Shown here: positions 34,744 through 43,596 of the stretch, piece by piece
Layout: each line of letters begins with the position of its first letter
Numbering within the stretch: the first letter of the stretch is position 1
Source: Brevundimonas sp. UBA6550
GTDB taxonomy: Bacteria; Pseudomonadota; Alphaproteobacteria; Caulobacterales; Caulobacteraceae
Assembly (NCBI RefSeq): GCF_002434505.1
Contig: NZ_DJKE01000008.1
Coordinates: 671,300 to 735,299 of the forward strand
DNA length: 64,000 nt
Reading direction: 5' to 3'
The notes under the pieces: generated by a model
Told to the model about the DNA's origin: nothing
The model's input: the letters and a program-made list of their open reading frames with translations, nothing else
The model's database searches: none
Program-made: the position numbers and the translations under genes

Positions 34744-37371
34744 ATGAACCTCGTCATCGTCGAGAGCCCCGCAAAGGCCAAGACCATCAACAAATACCTG
34801 GGCTCGGACTATGAGGTCCTGGCCTCGTACGGTCACGTCCGCGACCTGCCGTCCAAGGATGGTTCGGTCCTGCCCGACGACGACTTCTCCATGCACTGGG
34901 AGGCCGACGCCAAGGGCGCCAAACGCCTGTCCGAAATCGCCGAGGCCGCCAAGCGCGCCGACCGCGTCATCCTGGCGACCGACCCCGACCGCGAAGGGGA
35001 AGCGATCAGCTGGCACGTTTTGGAAGTGCTGAACAAGAAGAAGGCGCTGAAGGACACGCACGTCGAGCGCGTCACCTTCAACGCCATCACCAAGTCGGCC
35101 GTGCTGGAGGCCATGGCCAATCCGCGTCAACTGGATATGGAGTTGGTCGAGGCCTATCTGGCCCGCCGCGCCTTGGACTATCTGGTGGGCTTCACCCTGT
35201 CGCCGGTTCTGTGGCGCAAGCTGCCGGGCGCCCGTTCGGCGGGGCGGGTGCAATCCGTCGCCCTTCGCATCGTCGTCGATCGCGAAATGGAGATCGAGAA
35301 GTTCAGGCCTCAGGAATACTGGTCGATCGAGGCCGACCTGAACGCCGACAGCCCGCCCTTCACCGCGCGCCTGGTCAAGCACGCCGGCAAGCGGGTTCAG
35401 CGTCTGGACATCAAGGACGAGGCGACCGCCAGCGCCGCGCGTGCCGCGATCCAGGCCGGCGACTTCACCATCAACTCGGTCGAGAAGAAGCCGGTCCGCC
35501 GCAATCCGTCGCCCCCCTTCACCACCTCGACCCTGCAGCAGGAAGCCTCGCGTAAGCTGGGCTTCACCGCCCAGCGCACCATGCAGGCGGCGCAGAAACT
35601 GTATGAAGGCGTCGACGAGACCGGCGGCCTGATCACCTATATGCGGACCGACGGCGTGTCGGTCAGCCCCGAAGGTCTGGCCCAGGCGCGCGAGGTGATC
35701 GGCAAGGAATACGGCCCCGCCTATGTCCCGACCGAGCCGCGCTTTTACAAGGTCAAGGCCAAGAACGCCCAGGAAGCGCACGAGGCGATCCGCCCGACCA
35801 ATATCGCCCGCCATCCCGATTCCGTCCGTCTCGATTCGGATCTTCAGCGTCTGTACGAGCTGATCTGGAAGCGGATGGTCGCCTCGCAGATGGAGGCCGC
35901 GCGTCTGGACCGCACCACGGTCGAGATCGAGACGCCGGACGGCCAGACCGGCCTGCGCGCCACCGGCCAGGTGGTCACCTTCGACGGCTTCCTGGCCGTC
36001 TATGAGGAAGGCCGCGACGAGAAGCAGAAGGGCGCGGAGGGCGACGAGGGCGAGGACGACACCAGCCGCCTGCCCGCCCTGAAGGAAGGCGCCAAGGCCA
36101 AGGTCGACGCCATCCGCACCGACCAGCATTTCACCGAACCGCCGCCGCGCTATTCGGAAGCCACCCTGGTCAAGAAGCTGGAAGAACTGGGCATCGGGCG
36201 CCCGTCGACCTACGCCTCGACCCTGTCGACCCTGCGCGACCGCGAATATGTCCGCGTCGACAAGAACCGCTTCTATCCCGAGGACAAGGGGCGGCTGGTC
36301 ACGGCCTTCCTCGAGCAGTTCTTCAAGAAATGGGTCGAATACGACTTCACCGCCGCGCTGGAGACCCGTCTGGACGAGGTTTCGGCGGGCGACCTGAACT
36401 GGAAGGTGCTGCTGCGCGAGTTCTGGCAGGACTTCCACGCCGCGACACAAGCCGCCGGCGAACTGCGCACCACCGCCATTCTGGACGCCCTGAACGAAAG
36501 CCTGGGCGCCCATATCTTCCCGGACAAGGGCGACGGTTCCGATCCGCGCGAATGCCCCCTATGCCACCAGGGCCAGCTCAGCCTGAAGACCAGCCGGTTC
36601 GGCGCCTTCATCGGCTGCTCGCGCTATCCCGACTGCAAATACACCCGCCCCGTCGCCAGCCCCTCGGCCGAGGACGGATCGGCGGAAAGCGGCGACCGCG
36701 AACTGGGCCTCGACCCGGCGACCGGCCAGCCGGTGCAGCTGAAGATCGGCCGCTTCGGACCCTATGTCGAAATCGCGCCGCCGGACGGGGAGAAGCCGAA
36801 ACGCTCGTCCCTGCCCAAGGGCTGGTCGCCGGCATCGCTCGACCTTGATCGGGCGCTGCGCCTTCTGGCCCTGCCGCGCGAGGTTGGGGTCCACCCGGAA
36901 GACGGCAAGATAATCACGGCGGGCCTGGGTCGTTACGGGCCTTTCGTCCTGCACGCCGGCACCTATGCGAACGTCTCGGACATCGACGAGGTGTTCGAGG
37001 TCGGCCTGAACCGCGCCGTCGCCTTGCTGGCCGAAAAACGCGCGGGCCGTCCCGGTCGCGGCGCCGCCACGGCCCCGCTGAAGGACCTGGGCGCCCACCC
37101 GGAGACGGGCGAGCCGATCCACGTCATGGCTGGTCGCTTCGGTCCCTACGTCAAGTCGGGCAAGATCAACGCCACCCTGCCCAAGGGAACCGCGCCCGAA
37201 GACCTGACCCTGGAAGACGCCCTGCCCCTGCTCGCCGCCAAGGCCGGCGCCGCGCCCAAGAAGAAGGCGCCCGCCAAGAAGGCCGCCGCTCCGAAAAAGG
37301 CTGCGGCCAAGAAACCGGCGGCCAAGAAGGCTCCGACGAAAAAGGCTGCAAAGCCCAAGACCGAAGACTGA
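34744..37371 (+). CDS. topA: DNA topoisomerase I
   Basis: 875 residues. The TOPRIM domain is at the start (NLVIVESPAKAKTINKYLG; ILATDPDREGEAISWHV). The active-site tyrosine is in GLITYMRTDGVSVSPE. A C-terminal zinc-finger unit reads CPLCHQGQLSLKTSRFGAFIGCSRYPDC, followed by two or three cysteine-free topo-C repeats (KIGRFGPYVE; GLGRYGPFVLH; MAGRFGPYVKSG) and a Lys/Ala-rich tail of about 45 residues. It relaxes negative supercoils. The tail adds non-specific DNA affinity in related enzymes. Confidence 0.97.
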   Translation: MNLVIVESPAKAKTINKYLGSDYEVLASYGHVRDLPSKDGSVLPDDDFSMHWEADAKGAKRLSEIAEAAKRADRVILATDPDREGEAISWHVLEVLNKKKALKDTHVERVTFNAITKSAVLEAMANPRQLDMELVEAYLARRALDYLVGFTLSPVLWRKLPGARSAGRVQSVALRIVVDREMEIEKFRPQEYWSIEADLNADSPPFTARLVKHAGKRVQRLDIKDEATASAARAAIQAGDFTINSVEKKPVRRNPSPPFTTSTLQQEASRKLGFTAQRTMQAAQKLYEGVDETGGLITYMRTDGVSVSPEGLAQAREVIGKEYGPAYVPTEPRFYKVKAKNAQEAHEAIRPTNIARHPDSVRLDSDLQRLYELIWKRMVASQMEAARLDRTTVEIETPDGQTGLRATGQVVTFDGFLAVYEEGRDEKQKGAEGDEGEDDTSRLPALKEGAKAKVDAIRTDQHFTEPPPRYSEATLVKKLEELGIGRPSTYASTLSTLRDREYVRVDKNRFYPEDKGRLVTAFLEQFFKKWVEYDFTAALETRLDEVSAGDLNWKVLLREFWQDFHAATQAAGELRTTAILDALNESLGAHIFPDKGDGSDPRECPLCHQGQLSLKTSRFGAFIGCSRYPDCKYTRPVASPSAEDGSAESGDRELGLDPATGQPVQLKIGRFGPYVEIAPPDGEKPKRSSLPKGWSPASLDLDRALRLLALPREVGVHPEDGKIITAGLGRYGPFVLHAGTYANVSDIDEVFEVGLNRAVALLAEKRAGRPGRGAATAPLKDLGAHPETGEPIHVMAGRFGPYVKSGKINATLPKGTAPEDLTLEDALPLLAAKAGAAPKKKAPAKKAAAPKKAAAKKPAAKKAPTKKAAKPKTED

Positions 37372-37382
37372 TCCGTCGTCGC

Positions 37383-37409
37383 CCTTTCCGTCACGCCGTG
37401 ACGGAAAGG
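37383..37409. terminator. Hairpin between topA and the MFS gene
   Basis: CCTTTCCGTCACG/CGTGACGGAAAGG inverted repeat between two convergent stop codons. The U-tract is weak. Confidence 0.6.
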
Positions 37410-37428
37410 CGCGTTCGGCGCGGCTGCG

Positions 37429-38739
37429 TCAGCGCGGGTTCGTAACCATCGCCGAACCCCTCTCGGCCCGTTCCGCCCGGCGCGCGGTGATCCAGGCGAT
37501 GACGCCGGCCAGCGCCAGGACCACGGCGGAGATGTAGAAGCTCAGGCCCGGGGCGTGGACGACGGCGTCGACGAGGCCCAGGCCGTGCCGGTCCAGCCAG
37601 GTCGTCAGAGGGGCGAACCCGCCGCCGACCGACAGCGAATAGATCCAGCCGAAGAACAGCGGCGAGGCGACGCCGGCGATGGAGGCCACGCTCATGGTCG
37701 CGCCCTGAAGTTGGCCCTGTTCGCTCTCGGACACCTGTCGGGTCATTAGCGACTGAAGCGTCGGCATGGCCAGCCCCCAAAGGGCGTTCGGCAGCATGGC
37801 GGCGACGAACATCCATCCCGTCGGCGCCCAGCCCATCAGGCCGATGCCGACCGTGCCGCCGACCAGGCCCAGCAGCATGGTCTTGCGGTCCCCCAGCGCC
37901 TTCGTCACCGGCCCCACTACCAGCCCCTGCATCCCCATGTCCAGCGCCCCGACCATGGCCAGCAGCAGACCCACCTCGCGCGGCCCCCAGCCATAGCGAT
38001 ACTGGGCATAGAGGACGAAGACCGCCGAGAAGACGTGGTGGGCGAAGTGCAGCAGGAAGGTCACCCCGGCCAGGCCCGTCAGCTCCGGGTGACGGCCCAG
38101 CAAGACCATCGCCCCCACGGGATTGGCGCGCCGCCAGCTGAACTTCATCCGCTTCTCGACCGCCAAACTCTCGGGCAGGATGATCAGGCCATAGAGGAAG
38201 GCGATCCCCGACATCAGGGCGGCGGCCCAGAACGGCGCACGCGGGCTGATCTCGCCCAGGAACCCGCCGATCACGGGACCCAGCACGAAGCCCCCGGAAA
38301 AGGCCGCGCCGATCAAACCGTAGGCCTTGGCGCGCCCCTCGACCGGAGTGACGTCCGCCATATAGGCGTAGATGGTGGTGAAGCTGGACGAGGTGACGCC
38401 CGCCACGATCCGCCCGACCGCCAGCCACCACAGGTTCGGCGCCACCGCCATCAGCACATAGTCGATGGCCAGCCCCGCGCAGCTCAGCAGGATCACCGGC
38501 CGACGCCCGTACTGGTCCGACAACGACCCGATGATGGGCGAGGCGACGAACTGCATCCCCGCCCACAGCGCCACGAAGACGCCGTTGATCACGCCCGCCT
38601 GGGCGTTGGAGCCGACGAAATCCTCGATCAGCTGCGGCAACACCGGGATGATGATGCCCATGGCGACGATGTCGAGCACCGCCGTCACGAAGATGAAGCC
38701 GATGGCCGCCTTCAATCGACGGTCCGATATTGCGGTCAT
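37429..38739 (-). CDS. MFS transporter, TCR/Tet drug-exporter type
   Basis: 436 residues with twelve predicted helices. Start MTAISDRRLKAAIGFIFVTAVLDIVAMGIIIPVLP; motif A GSLSDQYGRRPVIL between helices 2 and 3; SGGFVLGPVIGG resembles motif C of drug:H+ antiporters. It fits the TetA/TCR group of exporters; a substrate cannot be named, and such chromosomal homologues often do not give tetracycline resistance. The frame is open 255 bases further upstream, but that part is not membrane-like and the chosen ATG matches the family start. Confidence 0.88.
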   Translation of the reverse strand: MTAISDRRLKAAIGFIFVTAVLDIVAMGIIIPVLPQLIEDFVGSNAQAGVINGVFVALWAGMQFVASPIIGSLSDQYGRRPVILLSCAGLAIDYVLMAVAPNLWWLAVGRIVAGVTSSSFTTIYAYMADVTPVEGRAKAYGLIGAAFSGGFVLGPVIGGFLGEISPRAPFWAAALMSGIAFLYGLIILPESLAVEKRMKFSWRRANPVGAMVLLGRHPELTGLAGVTFLLHFAHHVFSAVFVLYAQYRYGWGPREVGLLLAMVGALDMGMQGLVVGPVTKALGDRKTMLLGLVGGTVGIGLMGWAPTGWMFVAAMLPNALWGLAMPTLQSLMTRQVSESEQGQLQGATMSVASIAGVASPLFFGWIYSLSVGGGFAPLTTWLDRHGLGLVDAVVHAPGLSFYISAVVLALAGVIAWITARRAERAERGSAMVTNPR

Positions 38740-38917
38740 GGGGCAGGTCTCTGCTGTTTGGTCAGGCTCAATACGCGCCGGATACCGCTTCGCACAGCGC
38801 CGATTGGGCGCCGTCGCCGGCCTGCCCGCCCCTCGCCTCATTTGCTCTCGGGCCTCAGGATCGCTACATCCGCGCCATCCTCCCATCCGACGAACCCGAA
38901 GGGCGACACCGCACCTC

Positions 38918-40585
38918 ATGGCGCAGCAATATATTTTCCAGATGCAGGGTCTGACCAAGACCTTCCCCGGCGGCCGCAAGATCTTCGAGAACATCTGGCT
39001 CAGCTTCTACAACGACGCCAAGATCGGCGTCGTCGGCGTCAACGGCTCGGGTAAGTCGACCCTGCTGAAGATCATGGCCGGCCTGGACACCGAGTTCACC
39101 GGCGAAGCCCGCGCCGCCGACGGCATCAAGCGCGGCTATCTGGAGCAGGAGCCCCAGCTCGATCCCGCCTTGAACGTTCGCCAGAACGTCGAGGCCTGGT
39201 GCGAGGAGAAGCAGTGGGTCAACCGCTTCAATGAGGTCGCCGCCGAGCTGGGCGAAAACTACACCGACGAACTGATGGAGGAGATGACCTCCCTTCAGGA
39301 AAAGATCGACGCCGGCGACGTCTGGGACATCGACAGCCGCATCGACCAGGCCATGGGCGCCCTGCGCTGCCCGCCCGACGACTGGGAAGTCACCAACCTG
39401 TCCGGCGGTGAAAAGCGCCGCGTCGCCCTGGCTCGCCTGCTGCTGTCCAAGCCGGACATGCTGCTGCTCGACGAACCGACCAACCACCTGGACGCCGAAT
39501 CCGTCGCCTGGCTGCAGCACCACCTGGAAAACTTCCCCGGCTGCGTCATCCTGGTGACTCACGACCGCTACTTCCTGGACCTGGTCACCAAGTGGACGTT
39601 GGAGCTGGATCGCGGCAAGGGCCACCCGCACGAGGGCAACTATTCCTCGTGGCTGGAAGCCAAGACCAAGCGCGTCGTGCAGGAACAGTCGGAATCCGAA
39701 GCCCGCCAACGCGCCCTGACCCGCGAACTGGAATGGGTTCGTTCGGGCGCCAAGGCCCGTCAGGCCAAGTCCAAGGCCCGTCTGGCCGCCTACGAGCGGA
39801 TGGTCGAGGAACAGGAATCGATGCGCGGCGCCCAGACCCACGCCCACATCCAGATCCCGCCCGGCCCGCGCCTGGGCAATGTCGTGCTGGAAGTCGAAGG
39901 TCTGCAGAAGACCTATGGCGACAAGACGCTGTTCGATAACCTGACCTTCAAACTGCCGCCCAACGGCATCGTCGGCGTCATCGGCCCGAACGGCGCCGGC
40001 AAGTCGACGATGTTCAAGCTGATCACCGGCCAGGAACAGCCCGACGGCGGCACGATCAAGGTCGGCGAAACGGTCAAACTGGCCTATGTCGATCAGTCGC
40101 GCGACGACCTGAAGCCGGACGAAACCATCTGGCAGGCCATCTCGGGCGGCACCGACGTGATGATGGTCGGCAAGCGCGAGATCAACACCCGCGCCTATGT
40201 CGGCAGCTTCAACTTCAAGGGCGGCGACCAGCAGAAGAAGGTCGGGCAACTGTCCGGCGGTGAGCGCAACCGCGTCCACCTGGCCAAGACCCTGGCCTCG
40301 GGCGGCAACCTGATCCTGCTCGACGAACCGACCAACGACCTGGACATCGAAACCCTGCAGAACCTCGAAGAGGCTCTGGAAGAGTTTGCGGGCTGCGCCG
40401 TGGTCATCTCCCACGACCGCTGGTTCCTGGACCGTCTGGCCACCCACATCCTCGCCTTCGAGGGCGACGGCCATGTGGAATGGTTCGAAGGCAACTTCGA
40501 AGCCTACGAACAGGACAAGATGCGCCGCCTGGGCGCCGACAGCATCATTCCCAAACGCATCCAGCACCAGAAGTTCGGGCGCTGA
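38918..40585 (+). CDS. ettA: Energy-dependent translational throttle protein, ABC-F ATPase
   Basis: 555 residues, the usual EttA length, starting MAQQYIFQMQGLTKTFPGG. Two ABC domains: Walker A GVNGSGKST and GPNGAGKST, signatures LSGGEKRRVALARLL and LSGGERNRVHLAKTL, Walker B LLLLDEPTNHLD and LILLDEPTNDLD, with the linker and arm between. EttA binds the ribosomal E site and gates the first peptide bond according to ATP level. It is divergent from the MFS gene. A toxin-antitoxin pair follows after 24 bases. Confidence 0.96.
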   Translation: MAQQYIFQMQGLTKTFPGGRKIFENIWLSFYNDAKIGVVGVNGSGKSTLLKIMAGLDTEFTGEARAADGIKRGYLEQEPQLDPALNVRQNVEAWCEEKQWVNRFNEVAAELGENYTDELMEEMTSLQEKIDAGDVWDIDSRIDQAMGALRCPPDDWEVTNLSGGEKRRVALARLLLSKPDMLLLDEPTNHLDAESVAWLQHHLENFPGCVILVTHDRYFLDLVTKWTLELDRGKGHPHEGNYSSWLEAKTKRVVQEQSESEARQRALTRELEWVRSGAKARQAKSKARLAAYERMVEEQESMRGAQTHAHIQIPPGPRLGNVVLEVEGLQKTYGDKTLFDNLTFKLPPNGIVGVIGPNGAGKSTMFKLITGQEQPDGGTIKVGETVKLAYVDQSRDDLKPDETIWQAISGGTDVMMVGKREINTRAYVGSFNFKGGDQQKKVGQLSGGERNRVHLAKTLASGGNLILLDEPTNDLDIETLQNLEEALEEFAGCAVVISHDRWFLDRLATHILAFEGDGHVEWFEGNFEAYEQDKMRRLGADSIIPKRIQHQKFGR

Positions 40586-40609
40586 TCGAACTGTGATAGG
40601 ATGCGGGAC

Positions 40610-40837
40610 ATGAGCGATCTTCTGTCCCGCATCACTATCGAAGACGGCAAGCGCGGCGGTAAACCGTGCATCCGAGGCATCCGCATCACCGTTGCCGAGG
40701 TGCTGGGCATGTTGGCGGCCGGCGAAAGCGCCGAATCCATTCTCGACTACCATCCCGACCTTGAGATGGACGATATACTCGCCTGCCTTGCCTACGGTGC
40801 CCGCGAGGTCGATCATCCGGTCATCATCGCCGCGTGA
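40610..40837 (+). CDS. DUF433 antitoxin
   Basis: 75 residues matching DUF433 (RITIEDGKRGGKPCIRGIRITVAEVLGMLAAGESAESILDYHPDLEMDDILACLAYGARE), a winged-helix-like VapB-type antitoxin fold. The ATG is preceded by AGGA; another ATG lies 9 bases upstream. The stop overlaps the toxin start (GTGA). It should bind and inhibit the PIN-like toxin and repress the promoter. Confidence 0.9.
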   Translation: MSDLLSRITIEDGKRGGKPCIRGIRITVAEVLGMLAAGESAESILDYHPDLEMDDILACLAYGAREVDHPVIIAA

Positions 40838-41163
40838 GGATCGTCATCGATCAGCAACTGCCGCCGGTCCTCGCGACTTGGTTGCGGTCGCAAGGTTTGG
40901 ACGCCATCCATGTACGCGACCTTGGGCTTCATGACCGACCCGATCACGACATCTGGCGGGAAGCCTTGCGCGACGGATCAGTCGTTCTGAGCCGCGACGC
41001 TGATTTCGCAAACTTCGCAAGACAGGACGCCAAAGGTCGCTTGGTGTGGCTCCGCATCGGCAACTGCAGCAACGCAATCCTGATCCAGACATTCGAACGC
41101 CATTGGCCTGCGATCCTCGCCCGGATCAATGGCGGCGAACGACTGATAGAGGTCCGTGCATGA
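40834..41163 (+). CDS. DUF5615 PIN-like toxin
   Basis: 109 residues with a PIN/Mut7-C-like fold: MRIVIDQQLPPVLATWLRSQG, AIHVRDLGLHDRPDHDIW and VVLSRDADFANFARQDAKG, giving the acidic residues (Asp6, Asp in RDLG, Asp in SRDADF). DUF5615 proteins are the usual partners of DUF433 and are predicted ribonucleases. GTG start overlaps the antitoxin stop. Its own stop overlaps the next gene start (ATGA), so the dehydrogenase is translationally coupled to a toxin, which is unusual. Confidence 0.88.
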   Translation: MRIVIDQQLPPVLATWLRSQGLDAIHVRDLGLHDRPDHDIWREALRDGSVVLSRDADFANFARQDAKGRLVWLRIGNCSNAILIQTFERHWPAILARINGGERLIEVRA

Positions 41164-42086
41164 CCCAACGCCCCGCCGTTCTCATCATGCAGCGGCATCT
41201 CGCTCCGCTCTCGGGCTTTCTGGAGAGCGCCTACGATGTCTATCGCTTCTGGGAAGGTCCGCCCATCGAGGCCGCGCACGACATCCGCGTCATGGTCGTG
41301 GCCGGCGAAGCGCCGCTGGACAAGGCGCTGATCGAGCGGCTTCCCAATCTCGACCTCTTGGCCTGTTTCACCTCGGGCTATGACGGGATCGACATCGACT
41401 GGTGCCGCGCGCGCGGCCTGCCCGTCACCCATGCGCCCGGCGTCAATCACGAGGATGTGGCCGATCATGCGCTGGGACTGATCCTGGCCGCGCGCCGCCA
41501 GATCGCCTCGGGCGACCGACAAGTGCGTTCCGGCGAATGGACCGCAGCGACCCGCACCATCACGGCCTCCCTCGGCGGCCAGAAACTGGGTATCGTCGGT
41601 CTGGGCCATATCGGCAAAGCCGTCGCCGACCGCGCCGAAGCCTTCCGCATGTCCGTCAGCTGGTGGGGTCCACGTCCTCACGACGCCGAATGGCCCCGCG
41701 CAGAATCCCTGCTGGCGCTGGCTAAGGCCAGCGACATTCTGGTCGTGGCGTGCAAGGCCGACGAGAGCAATCGCGGCCTGATCTCACGCGAAATCCTGGA
41801 GGCGCTCGGCCCCGACGGCCTGCTGGTCAATGTCTCGCGCGGACAGGTGGTCGACGAGGATGCCCTGATCGCCGCCCTGACGTCCGGCGCCCTGGGTCAG
41901 GCCGCGCTGGATGTCTTTGTCGAGGAACCGACCGATCCCGCGCGCTGGGCCGACGTGCCAAACCTGGTCCTGACGCCCCACACCGCCGGAGCCACGACCG
42001 CCGGGGTGCAGGGCATGTTGATGCTGCTGATGCAGAACCTGCAGGCGCATTTCGCGGGCGAGCCGCTGAAGACGCCCGTGGCCTGA
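41160..42086 (+). CDS. NAD(P)-dependent 2-hydroxyacid dehydrogenase (glyoxylate/hydroxypyruvate reductase-like)
   Basis: 308 residues. The D-isomer 2-hydroxyacid dehydrogenase pattern is complete: VTHAPGVNHEDVADHALGLIL, the NAD(P) motif GLGHIGKAVADRAEAF, LVNVSRGQVVDEDAL with the catalytic Arg region, and LDVFVEEPTDP ending in TPHTAG with the catalytic His. It probably reduces glyoxylate or hydroxypyruvate. The ATG overlaps the toxin stop by four bases. Confidence 0.88.
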   Translation: MTQRPAVLIMQRHLAPLSGFLESAYDVYRFWEGPPIEAAHDIRVMVVAGEAPLDKALIERLPNLDLLACFTSGYDGIDIDWCRARGLPVTHAPGVNHEDVADHALGLILAARRQIASGDRQVRSGEWTAATRTITASLGGQKLGIVGLGHIGKAVADRAEAFRMSVSWWGPRPHDAEWPRAESLLALAKASDILVVACKADESNRGLISREILEALGPDGLLVNVSRGQVVDEDALIAALTSGALGQAALDVFVEEPTDPARWADVPNLVLTPHTAGATTAGVQGMLMLLMQNLQAHFAGEPLKTPVA

Positions 42087-42102
42087 CCGGGGCGCGAAGG
42101 CG

Positions 42103-42516
42103 TCAGTTCGGGCGCTGAGGCCGTTCGTCCGTCGTCACGACGCCATCGCCGTTCTTGTCCATCGCCTTGAACTGGGCGTCGAGGCCCACGGTGAACTCCT
42201 CGCGCATCACGCGCCCGTCGCCGTTGGCGTCGAACCGCGCCAGCATCCGGCCGCCACGCGCATTGGCCAGTTCGGCGGCGTCGACCACCCCGTCGTGATT
42301 GGCGTCCAGACGGTCGAACATCTGGGTCATCCGCGCCTGCATCTGCGCCAGCGTCTCGCGCGGCGGGGGCCTCATTCCGCCCATGCGCGGCCCACTTTGC
42401 GGCCCGGACATCTGACCATCCGGCATCTGCGGCATAGACATCTCGGGGGCGTCGCTTTGAGCCAGGGCGGGGCCGGCGACGGCCAGGGCGAAGGCGGCGA
42501 TGATCAGGGTGCGCAT
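42103..42516 (-). CDS. Exported EF-hand calcium-binding protein
   Basis: 137 residues. Signal peptide MRTLIIAAFALAVAGPALAQ, a Met/Pro/Gly-rich linker (MSMPQMPDGQMSGPQSG), then three EF-hand loops: DANHDGVVDAAE, DANGDGRVMREE and DKNGDGVVTTDE. It is a periplasmic calmodulin-like protein; partner unknown. The frame is open 30 codons upstream, but the chosen ATG gives the signal peptide. Divergent from the methionine regulator. Confidence 0.85.
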   Translation of the reverse strand: MRTLIIAAFALAVAGPALAQSDAPEMSMPQMPDGQMSGPQSGPRMGGMRPPPRETLAQMQARMTQMFDRLDANHDGVVDAAELANARGGRMLARFDANGDGRVMREEFTVGLDAQFKAMDKNGDGVVTTDERPQRPN

Positions 42517-42606
42517 GGGACCACTCCAAAGGGGCTGCAAAACCTTGAACGCACGCATGAACGCTTCCCGTCGCGCCGGCGTCGAGAAAACGATTTCGCT
42601 TGCCAA

Positions 42607-42632
42607 ATCATATAAGGATATCTTTATATGAT
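42607..42632. promoter_or_regulatory. Long palindrome at the methionine regulator start, probable operator
   Basis: ATCATATAAGGAT/ATCTTTATATGAT is a 26-base palindrome with one mismatched pair, ending 3 bases before the regulator ATG. It probably binds the encoded ArsR-type regulator (SahR-like) and also overlaps -10-like TATAAG/TATCTT sequences. Confidence 0.65.
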
Positions 42633-42635
42633 CGC

Positions 42636-43595
42636 ATGAGCCTGTCCGCCGATCAGACCGTCGAAGCCCTGCGCGCCGCTGGCGAGCCGACCCGCCTGCG
42701 CATCCTGTCCCTGCTGGCCGGGGAAGAGTTGTCGGTCATGGAGATGTCGCGGATTCTGGACCAGAGCCAGCCGCGCGTGTCGCGCCATCTGAAGCTGATG
42801 ACCGACGCCGGCCTGATCGAACGCTTTCCCGACGGCGCCCGCGTTTACTATCGCCTGTCGCACGACGCCCAGGCTCGTCGCCTGATCGACACCGTGCTGG
42901 ACATCCTGGCCGAGGACGCGGGCGAGGCCGATCACCGCCGCCTGGACGAGGTCCGCAAGGACCGTGAGGAAGCCGCCGTCAGCTATTTCGAACAGGTCGC
43001 GCCCCAGTGGGACCGCCTGCGCAGCCTGTATGTCAGCGAAAGCGCCGTCGAGGCCGCGCTGGAAAAGGCGGTCGGCCCCGGCCCGTTCGAGCGCGTCGTC
43101 GATCTGGGCACCGGCTCGGGCCGGATGCTGACGCTGTTCGGCAAGAAGGCCAAGATGTCGGTCGGGCTGGATCTCAGCCAGAACATGCTGAACATCGCTC
43201 GCACCAATGTCACCAAGGCGGGCGTGGAACAGGTCGAGCTGCGCCACGGCGACATCTTCGCCACCCGCCTGCCCGCCGCCAGCGCCGATCTGGTGATCGT
43301 GCATCAGGTGCTGCACTACCTGTCCGACCCCGCCGCCGCCGTCGCGGAGGCAGCCCGCCTGGTCAGCCCGGGCGGCCGTCTGGTCATCATCGACTTTGCC
43401 CCGCACGACTTCGAACATATGCGCGAGGCGCACCAGCATCGCCGCCTGGGTTTCGCCGACAGCGAGATCAACGGCTGGCTGCAGGACGGCGGCTTGTCGC
43501 CCTCCGCCCCCATCGCCCTGCCGCATGACGCCGAGGGCCTGACCGTGACCATCTGGACCGCCGAACGTCGCGTCCAGGACAGAAAGACCGCATGA
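42636..43595 (+). CDS. ArsR-family regulator fused to a SAM-dependent methyltransferase domain (SahR-like)
   Basis: 319 residues. The N-terminal 90 residues are an ArsR winged helix (LRAAGEPTRLRILSLLAGEELSVMEMSRILDQSQPRVSRHLKLM). The C-terminal 190 residues are a class I methyltransferase fold (VVDLGTGSGRMLTLFGKKAKMSVGLDLSQNMLNIAR; ADLVIVHQVLHYLSDP). In alphaproteobacteria this architecture sits before metF/metH and is thought to sense S-adenosylhomocysteine or SAM. The palindrome at its start supports autoregulation. metF follows one base after its stop. Confidence 0.88.
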   Translation: MSLSADQTVEALRAAGEPTRLRILSLLAGEELSVMEMSRILDQSQPRVSRHLKLMTDAGLIERFPDGARVYYRLSHDAQARRLIDTVLDILAEDAGEADHRRLDEVRKDREEAAVSYFEQVAPQWDRLRSLYVSESAVEAALEKAVGPGPFERVVDLGTGSGRMLTLFGKKAKMSVGLDLSQNMLNIARTNVTKAGVEQVELRHGDIFATRLPAASADLVIVHQVLHYLSDPAAAVAEAARLVSPGGRLVIIDFAPHDFEHMREAHQHRRLGFADSEINGWLQDGGLSPSAPIALPHDAEGLTVTIWTAERRVQDRKTA

Positions 43596-43596
43596 C

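Noticed and set aside
34633..36513. 626-codon minus-strand open frame
   Set aside because: Antisense to topA; no recognisable domain.
38864..40816. 650-codon minus-strand open frame
   Set aside because: Antisense to ettA and the antitoxin; no domain.
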